A stretch of DNA of 10,550 nucleotides, taken from NCBI GenBank assembly GCA_004296815.1, contig SCVT01000607.1:1-10550 (forward strand), read 5' to 3'. This stretch comes from Reyranella sp. Lineage in GTDB: Bacteria; Pseudomonadota; Alphaproteobacteria; Reyranellales; Reyranellaceae. Under the pieces are notes generated by a model. The model was given only the letters and a program-made list of their open reading frames with translations. It was not told the DNA's origin and ran no database searches. The position numbers and the translations under genes were made by a program. Positions 6,259 to 10,550 of the stretch are shown in pieces. Numbering within the stretch: the first letter of the stretch is position 1; the number at the start of each line of letters is the position of its first letter.

Positions 6259-6771
6259 CTACTTCTTCTTGAGGCCGATGAGGCGGCCGGCCTGGGCCGG
6301 CCGGGGAAGGGCGGCATGGGCCGCCGCGAGCTTCTCGATGCGCTCCATCGCGAATGCCGGCCACGGCGCGGAGCGCCGCGTCGCATAGTCGATGTTCATC
6401 AACATGAGCTCGTTGGTGGCGGCGAGGTAGCCCTCGATCGCGTGATACATCATGTGGATGTAATGAATGCGCTTGGTGTCGTGGTCGAGGATCTGCGTCG
6501 TGATGCGCAGCGGATCGCCTTCCTTGACCTCGCGGTCGTAGGTGACGTGTGCCTCGAGCACAAAGGTCATGCCGATCTTGTCGCGCGTGTACTCGTAGCC
6601 GCAGGCAAACTGCTGGCAGAGCGTGTCGGTCGCCTTGTCGAAGGCCACGACGTAGAAGCCCACGTTCATGTGGCCGTTCCAGTCGATCCACTCGGGCAGC
6701 ACCTCGGCGCGATGGACGTCGAGCGGCGCGCCGAGATCGAGATCGATCATGGGGTACGGAGGTAATTTCAT
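6259..6771 (-). CDS. Hotdog-fold acyl-CoA thioesterase, copy B
   Basis: A 170-residue paralogue of the adjacent copy, with PEWIDWNGHMNVGFY (catalytic Asp30, G33-H34-M35-N36) and the same strands. My hand alignment gives about 87 identities in 150 aligned positions (roughly 58%). The two C-termini both end in a Pro-x-Ala-x-Ala-Gly-Arg then basic pattern. The differing central helix (copy A about residues 46-58, with FMRNMGLGRRY; copy B CQQFACGYEY, with two Cys) probably shapes acyl or partner specificity. The start is ATG 6771; Met8 at 6750 is an alternative. Neither has a Shine-Dalgarno sequence. The frame stays open far upstream, but that extension is antisense to the SDR gene and is rejected. 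It is the promoter-proximal gene of the pair and divergent from the SDR gene. Confidence 0.88.
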   Translation of the reverse strand: MKLPPYPMIDLDLGAPLDVHRAEVLPEWIDWNGHMNVGFYVVAFDKATDTLCQQFACGYEYTRDKIGMTFVLEAHVTYDREVKEGDPLRITTQILDHDTKRIHYIHMMYHAIEGYLAATNELMLMNIDYATRRSAPWPAFAMERIEKLAAAHAALPRPAQAGRLIGLKKK

Positions 6772-6780
6772 GCGGGCGGA

Positions 6781-6809
6781 CCGTAGCGAAGCCGCCCCTG
6801 CCACCGCAA
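6781..6809 (-). promoter_or_regulatory. Candidate promoter for the thioesterase pair
   Basis: Minus strand: TTGCGG (6804-6809), a 17-base spacer, then CTACGG (6781-6786), within GCTACGGT. Only 9 bases separate the -10 from the ATG at 6771, so the transcript would be nearly leaderless. This agrees with the lack of a Shine-Dalgarno sequence. Hexamer matches are modest. Confidence 0.25.
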
Positions 6810-6833
6810 GTTCCGTGAAACGACCTTCATGCG

Positions 6834-6837
6834 AGGA
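6834..6837 (+). promoter_or_regulatory. Ribosome binding site that fixes the SDR start
   Basis: AGGA, within GAGGAA, ends 6 bases before ATG 6844. The in-frame ATG at 6829 would place this site inside the gene and has no site of its own, so 6844 is the likely start. Confidence 0.6.
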
Positions 6838-6843
6838 ACTGCG

Positions 6844-7587
6844 ATGGCGAAGAAACCCAAGGCCCTCATCCTGGGCGTCGGCGCGGAGCGGGGCATCGGC
6901 GGCGCCGCCAGCCTGCGCTTTGCGGAAGAGGGCTACCACGTGCTGGTCGCCGGCCGAACCATGGCGAAGATCGACAAGGTGGTCGACGCCGTCCGCAAGG
7001 CCGGCGGCTCGGCGACGGCGATCACTGTTGACGGCACCAAAGAGGACGAGGTCATCAGGCTCTTCGATCGAGCGATGGCCGACGATGCCGACGGCGCGCC
7101 GGCCGACCTCTTCGTCTTCAACATGGGCAACAACGCCGCCGTGGACTTCCGCGAGATGACGGCGCAGCACTTCGAGGACTCCTGGCGGGTCGGCTGCTTC
7201 GCGGGCTTCCTGTTCGGTCGCGAAGCGATGCGGCGCCTGGCGCCGCTCGGCCGAGGCACCGTTCTGTTCACCGGCGCCTCGGGATCGATGCGCGGCCGGC
7301 CGCGCTTCGCCGCCTTCAACGCCACCAAGGGCGGGTTGCGCCTGCTGGTCCAGTCGATGGCGCGCGAGTTCGGGCCGCAGGGCATCCACGTCGCGCACGT
7401 GATCATCGACGGTGGCATCGAGGGCGACCGGCTGCTGTCGCGCATGCCGGACCGCGCCGAGAAGGCCGGTCCCGACGGCCTGCTCAAGGTCGACGCCATC
7501 GTCGACAACTACTGGCACCTGCACGGCCAGCAGCGCAGCGCCTGGACGCATGAGATCGACCTCAGGCCCTACAAAGAGTCCTTTTGA
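6844..7587 (+). CDS. Short-chain dehydrogenase/reductase-family protein with Tyr-to-Phe active site
   Basis: A 247-residue Rossmann-fold SDR. The cofactor motif is GVGAERGIG (G11, G13, G17, G19), followed by VLVAGRT, whose Arg suggests NADP(H). The NNAG-region equivalent reads FNMGNNA (N93). The serine of the active site is probably S146 in TGASGSMRG. The YxxxK motif reads FNATK, so the catalytic Tyr is Phe158 while Lys162 remains. The protein ends WTHEIDLRPYKESF, a tail I associate with a bacterial SDR subgroup (with IDGGIEG) in which the Phe appears common. If so, it is a standing subfamily trait and not a local mutation. Classical NADP-dependent alcohol or ketone reduction would be impaired; a changed reaction or a binding role is possible. 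The gene is divergent from the thioesterase pair, and its last 19 bases overlap the convergent MFS gene. Confidence 0.85.
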   Translation: MAKKPKALILGVGAERGIGGAASLRFAEEGYHVLVAGRTMAKIDKVVDAVRKAGGSATAITVDGTKEDEVIRLFDRAMADDADGAPADLFVFNMGNNAAVDFREMTAQHFEDSWRVGCFAGFLFGREAMRRLAPLGRGTVLFTGASGSMRGRPRFAAFNATKGGLRLLVQSMAREFGPQGIHVAHVIIDGGIEGDRLLSRMPDRAEKAGPDGLLKVDAIVDNYWHLHGQQRSAWTHEIDLRPYKESF

Positions 7588-8807
7588 GCGCGTTCGTACC
7601 AGCGCGACATCAGCTCGATGGCGATGCAGGTCAGGATCGAGCTGGCGAGCAGGACGTAGAGCGCGTTCTGCCAGCCGATGTGGTCGACGATCACGGCGAA
7701 CAGCGTCGGCGAGAAGGCGTTGACCAGCAGGATCGGCGTCGCGATCAGCCCGAGCACCGCGCCGTAGCCCTGAGTGCCGAACAGCGCCAGCGGCACGGCG
7801 CCGCGCACGATGGTGATCACACCTTGTGAGGCGCCCAGCAGCAGGGTGAAGGCGACGAGCAGCCAGAGCTCGCCGCGCGCCAGCATGAGGATCAGCAGCG
7901 CCGGCGGCAGCACACCGATTGCGATGCGCGCCACCGTCATGGCCTTGAGGTTGCGCGCGAAGAAGATCTCGACCAGCCGGCCGCCGAACTGACCGTGGCC
8001 CTTGAGCGAGGCCACCCAGACCGCCGCGGCGCCGGCAAGGCCGGCCGCTTCGAGGAGCGGCACGAGCTGCAGGGAGACGACGCCGAACACGAAGCCGTTC
8101 AGTGACATGATGAGAGCGAACAGCGCGATGCCGACGGTGCGGAGACGGCCTTCGAGGGCCGGCCCTTCCTTGGCGCGCTCGGGCGCCGCCGCGGCGGCTG
8201 CCTCCGCCGGCGCTTCACGGCGCGAGAGGCCCAGCCAGTTGAGCGGCAGGCAGATGACGAGGTTCACGGCGGCGAAGATCAGCAGCGTGCCACGCCAGCC
8301 ATAGGCGGCGTTGAGATAGTGGCCGATCACCCAGAACACGGTCGAGGCATAGGCGCCGTAGAGGGTGAGGTAGGAGATCGCGGCCCGGCCGCGGCTCGGC
8401 ACGGCCTGCACCAGTGCCGCGAACGCCGCATCATAGAGGCAGCAGCGCATGCCGATGCCGATCACCAGCCAGGCGGCCACGTAGGAGGCGAAGTCGTTAA
8501 CCTGTGACAGGCCGAGCAGGCCCGCCGAGACGACGACCGTACCGATCGACATCACGGAGCGCGCGCCGATCCGGTCGATCAGCCGGCCGACCCAGGTCGA
8601 GATCAAGCCCATCACCACCAGGGCCACGCTGAACCCCAGGAAGATCGAACCCATGCTCCAGCCGGTGTCGGCGGCGATCGGCTTGGCGAGCACGCCGAGG
8701 CAGTAGTAGCTCGTGCCCCAGGCCGTGATCTGCGTGATGCCGAGCGCATTGACGGAGAGGATCAGCGGATCGCGGCGCCACCGCCGCCAGCCGGTCTGGC
8801 CGTTCAT
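7569..8807 (-). CDS. Major facilitator superfamily transporter, 12 TM
   Basis: A 412-residue inner-membrane protein with about 12 hydrophobic segments in two halves, joined by a charged Ala-rich loop (about residues 195-222, rich in Ala and Glu). MFS motif A is present between TM2 and TM3 as GRLIDRIGAR (74-83). A basic N-terminus (RRWRRDP) precedes TM1, consistent with a cytoplasmic N-terminus. Length is usual for the superfamily (400-450). It resembles monocarboxylate or organic-anion carriers in general style, but the substrate cannot be deduced. ATG 8807 overlaps the TGA of the upstream alpha/beta hydrolase (ATGA), showing translational coupling and suggesting it moves that enzyme's substrate or product. 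The 3' end overlaps the SDR gene, which converges on it. Confidence 0.92.
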   Translation of the reverse strand: MNGQTGWRRWRRDPLILSVNALGITQITAWGTSYYCLGVLAKPIAADTGWSMGSIFLGFSVALVVMGLISTWVGRLIDRIGARSVMSIGTVVVSAGLLGLSQVNDFASYVAAWLVIGIGMRCCLYDAAFAALVQAVPSRGRAAISYLTLYGAYASTVFWVIGHYLNAAYGWRGTLLIFAAVNLVICLPLNWLGLSRREAPAEAAAAAAPERAKEGPALEGRLRTVGIALFALIMSLNGFVFGVVSLQLVPLLEAAGLAGAAAVWVASLKGHGQFGGRLVEIFFARNLKAMTVARIAIGVLPPALLILMLARGELWLLVAFTLLLGASQGVITIVRGAVPLALFGTQGYGAVLGLIATPILLVNAFSPTLFAVIVDHIGWQNALYVLLASSILTCIAIELMSRWYERAQKDSL

Positions 8808-9526
8808 CGCGGGATGGCCAGCAGCTCGGCCGCGACGAGATCGGGCGCGGAGATGATGCAGTTGTGGCCGGCCTCGATCGGGCGGAAGCGCACATTGGGC
8901 ATCGCGGCCGCCTTCTCGTGGTTGCCGACCGAGACGGGATAGCGCGGCCTGGTACAGGCAATGTAGGTCATCGGCCGGCCATTGCCCGCCTCGTTGTGCA
9001 GGCGGATCGGCTTAGTGTAGCAGGCGAGCGGATGCGGCGTGAGCTGACGGTGCGTCCAGGCCGCAAGTTCAGGATCGTCGATGATCAGGCTGCCGACCGG
9101 CGCATGCGGCAGGACTTCGGTACCGTTCACGATCTTCACCAGCTTCTGTCGCTTGGCCACGATCTCCGTAGGGATGCGCCCGAAGATCGATTGGCCGTCG
9201 CGCGGGATGCCGCCGTCGAGGATCACGAGATGGGCGATGCGTTCGGGCACGCGGTCGGCGACGAGGCCCGCGATCAGGCTGCCGAAACTGTGGCCGACCA
9301 GCACGACCTCGCGCAGGTCTTTGTCCTCGAGAGTGGCGATCGTGTCGGCCAGGAACACGTCGTTGTCGAGCGCGGGCGACAACTCGGCGGCACGCTCGCC
9401 GACGCCCGGAAAGGGCAGGGCATGGACGTCGTGGCCGGCGGCCTTCAGGCGTTCTGCGACGAACTGCCAGGACCAGGCGCCCATCCAGGCGCCGGGCAGG
9501 CAGACATAGGTACGGGACGTTTTCAT
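8804..9526 (-). CDS. Alpha/beta-fold hydrolase (esterase-like)
   Basis: A 240-residue alpha/beta hydrolase. The nucleophile elbow is VLVGHSFGS with Ser80. The catalytic His is H221 in IEAGHNCI near the C-terminus. The N-terminal strand and oxyanion loop read YVCLPGAWMGAWSW (7-20), a form of the HGAWHGAWCW motif of the plant methyl-esterase / pyrethroid-hydrolase-like group, with the leading His replaced by Pro. The acidic triad member is not obvious by eye. No signal peptide is visible, so it is cytoplasmic. Its ATG follows the ankyrin gene's TGA with no gap, and its TGA overlaps the MFS start codon. A role in hydrolysing a small ester imported by the MFS carrier is inference. Confidence 0.9.
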   Translation of the reverse strand: MKTSRTYVCLPGAWMGAWSWQFVAERLKAAGHDVHALPFPGVGERAAELSPALDNDVFLADTIATLEDKDLREVVLVGHSFGSLIAGLVADRVPERIAHLVILDGGIPRDGQSIFGRIPTEIVAKRQKLVKIVNGTEVLPHAPVGSLIIDDPELAAWTHRQLTPHPLACYTKPIRLHNEAGNGRPMTYIACTRPRYPVSVGNHEKAAAMPNVRFRPIEAGHNCIISAPDLVAAELLAIPR

Positions 9527-10090
9527 TCAGCGCGCGCCGGCGGACTCCAGGATCGAGGCGATCTCGCGATAGCCGCGCTGGCGGGCATGGGCAAGCGGCG
9601 TGACGCCCTGGTTGTCGGCGATGTTGGGGCTGGCCTTTCCGGCCAGCAGCAGCCGCGTGATCTCGACATAGGTCGGGCCGCCATCGCCCAGGATCACCGT
9701 CTCCAGAAGGGCGGTCCAGCCGAGCCGGTTGATGTGGTCGACATCGATCGCCGTCTTCAGGAGCTCGCGCACCGTCTCGACATGGCCGTGGTGACAGGCC
9801 GGGATCAACGCGGTGCCGCCATACCGGTTGGTGCTCTTGAGGTCGGCGCCGGCCGCCAGCGTGAGCTTCAGGATCTCGAGCCTTCCCTGCGCGCCCGCGA
9901 CCAGGAAGGCGCTGTCGCGCTGCTCGTCCTGCGCGTTGACGCTGGTGCCGGCGGCGATCAGGCGACGCGCGGTCTCGACGTCGTTGCGGCGCGTGGCGTC
10001 GATCAGCGCGCGTTCGTTCGCGGAAAGGGTTTGGGCGGACACGGCCCCTGTCCATAGCAGAACCATCAGCCCGAGGAACGCCCGCCGCAT
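9527..10090 (-). CDS. Secreted (periplasmic) ankyrin-repeat protein
   Basis: A 187-residue protein beginning with a Sec signal peptide: basic MRR, hydrophobic core AFLGLMVLLW, and a likely cleavage after VSA (A19|Q20). The mature part is about five ankyrin-type repeats of roughly 33 residues: from SANERALIDATRRND (23 onward), then SAFLVAGAQGRLEIL, TALIPACHHGHVETV, TALLETV...YVEITRLLLA, and TPLAHARQRGYREIASIL. The fourth repeat holds a short insertion (LGDGGPTY). There is no catalytic domain, lipobox or membrane anchor, so it is probably a soluble periplasmic protein-binding module. AAGGAG (plus-strand 10099-10104) lies 8 bases before the ATG. It leads an operon with the alpha/beta hydrolase and MFS genes. 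The binding partner is unknown. Confidence 0.9.
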   Translation of the reverse strand: MRRAFLGLMVLLWTGAVSAQTLSANERALIDATRRNDVETARRLIAAGTSVNAQDEQRDSAFLVAGAQGRLEILKLTLAAGADLKSTNRYGGTALIPACHHGHVETVRELLKTAIDVDHINRLGWTALLETVILGDGGPTYVEITRLLLAGKASPNIADNQGVTPLAHARQRGYREIASILESAGAR

Positions 10091-10098
10091 CGTCTCTT

Positions 10099-10104
10099 CT
10101 CCTT
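10099..10104 (-). promoter_or_regulatory. Ribosome binding site of the ankyrin gene
   Basis: AAGGAG on the minus strand, 8 bases before the ATG at 10090, supports that start and shows the operon's first gene is conventionally initiated. Confidence 0.6.
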
Positions 10105-10120
10105 CAGCGTGCTAGCGTGC
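10105..10120. repeat. Tandem 8-base repeat in the ankyrin/CurA divergent gap; possible shared operator or -10
   Basis: The sequence CAGCGTGC is followed directly by TAGCGTGC (7 of 8 bases equal). At their junction lies the palindrome GCTAGC (10111-10116), which resembles a GCTA-type -10 on either strand. Only 51 bases separate the two start codons, so promoters must overlap or reach into the coding regions. The -35 regions are poor on both sides, so promoter function is speculative. Confidence 0.25.
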
Positions 10121-10141
10121 CGCAAACCAACGGAGGACTCC

Positions 10142-10550
10142 ATGGCCACCAACCGCCGCGTGCTCTTGAAGTCGCGCCCCCAGGGCGAGCCGACGCATGC
10201 CAATTTCGACGTCGTCGACCATCCGATCCCGGAGCCCAAGGACGGCGAATACCTGTCGCGCACGATCTGGATGTCGCTCGACCCCTACATGCGCGGCCGC
10301 ATGGCCGAGACCAAGGGCTACGCCGCCAACGTCAATCTCGGCGACGCCATGGTCGGCGGCACGGTCGGCCAGGTGGTGAAGTCGAAGAATCCGAAGTTCA
10401 AGGAAGGCGACTATGTTGTCGAGTATGCCGGCTGGCAGAGCTACGCCGTCTCCGACGGCGCGATGAGCATGAAGCTCGACCCCAATGCCGCGCCGCTCTC
10501 GACTGCGCTCTCGGTGCTCGGCATGCCGGGCATGACGGCGTGGTGGGGGC
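10142..10550 (+). CDS. NADP-dependent oxidoreductase, CurA / leukotriene B4 12-hydroxydehydrogenase family (5' part only)
   Basis: The first 136 codons of a zinc-independent medium-chain reductase. The N-terminal GroES-like domain carries the family marks RVLLKSRPQGEP (6-17), MSLDPYMRGRM (44-54), VGGTVGQVV (71-79) and VLGMPGMTAW near the edge, all closely matching E. coli curcumin reductase CurA and the prostaglandin reductase group. These proteins reduce alpha,beta-unsaturated carbonyls with NADPH in the cytoplasm. The cofactor-binding Rossmann domain and stop lie beyond the right edge (whole proteins are about 330-345 residues). GGAGGA at 10132-10137 lies 4 bases before the ATG. It is divergent from the ankyrin operon. 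Whether it belongs to the same pathway is unknown. Confidence 0.9.
   Translation, partial: MATNRRVLLKSRPQGEPTHANFDVVDHPIPEPKDGEYLSRTIWMSLDPYMRGRMAETKGYAANVNLGDAMVGGTVGQVVKSKNPKFKEGDYVVEYAGWQSYAVSDGAMSMKLDPNAAPLSTALSVLGMPGMTAWWG

Noticed and set aside
6772..7551. An upstream extension of thioesterase copy B to a 430-residue protein.
   Set aside because: The extension is antisense to the SDR gene and has antisense-like composition. The hotdog domain begins at the ATG at 6771.
7587..7620. A search for a Rho-independent terminator after the SDR gene and at other gene ends.
   Set aside because: I found no hairpin followed by a T-run at any gene end in the window. GC-rich stems without T-tracts were not counted.
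8864..10057. A 397-codon plus-strand frame across the hydrolase and ankyrin genes.
   Set aside because: It is antisense to two well-supported genes with signal peptide, ankyrin repeats and the GHSFG elbow.
1..10550. A defence island, phage, transposon or CRISPR element.
   Set aside because: There are no transposase, integrase, tRNA, attachment repeats or spaced repeat arrays, and codon use looks uniform throughout.

Overview
This is a dense, GC-rich (roughly two-thirds G+C by eye) chromosomal segment. Protein families, gene style and short spacers suggest an alphaproteobacterium. From memory, the divergent pseudo-HtrA gene, the MBL / flavin monooxygenase / DUF2783 trio and the paired hotdog thioesterases look like Reyranella- or Bradyrhizobium-type genomes; this is an impression, not a search result. 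No RNA genes, insertion sequences, CRISPR arrays or phage genes are visible. No gap between genes exceeds about 80 bases.

Layout. (1) Bases 1-1337, minus: the N-terminal 445 codons of a UvrD/PcrA-type DNA helicase, cut by the left edge. (2) 1418-2437, plus, divergent from uvrD: an HtrA/DegP-like protease fold plus PDZ domain in which all three catalytic-triad positions appear substituted, with no signal peptide. (3) 2514-5755, plus: a tightly packed probable operon of four genes: an MBL-fold hydrolase with an altered metal motif, a group A FAD-dependent aromatic monooxygenase, a tiny DUF2783 protein, and a GNAT acetyltransferase resembling the spermidine/thialysine group. The last three genes overlap. 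(4) 5730-6771, minus: two tandem, recently duplicated hotdog thioesterases. (5) 6844-7587, plus: an SDR-family protein whose catalytic Tyr is Phe. (6) 7569-10090, minus: a three-gene operon of a secreted ankyrin-repeat protein, an alpha/beta hydrolase and an MFS transporter, with abutting or overlapping stop/start codons. (7) 10142 to the right edge, plus: the start of a CurA/leukotriene-B4-dehydrogenase-type NADP-dependent reductase.

How it fits together. Apart from uvrD (DNA repair), most of the window looks like accessory catabolism: ring hydroxylation (monooxygenase), hydrolysis (MBL protein, alpha/beta hydrolase), acyl-CoA thioester cleavage (two hotdog proteins), redox steps (SDR, CurA-like) and uptake or export (MFS). 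No substrate can be read from the sequence.

The most notable theme is that three enzyme-family proteins (HtrA-like, MBL-fold, SDR) have changed canonical active-site residues while otherwise being intact, well-formed genes. The four-gene MBL-monooxygenase-DUF2783-GNAT block is the best candidate for an undescribed functional module. Nothing here is clearly a new defence or mobile system.
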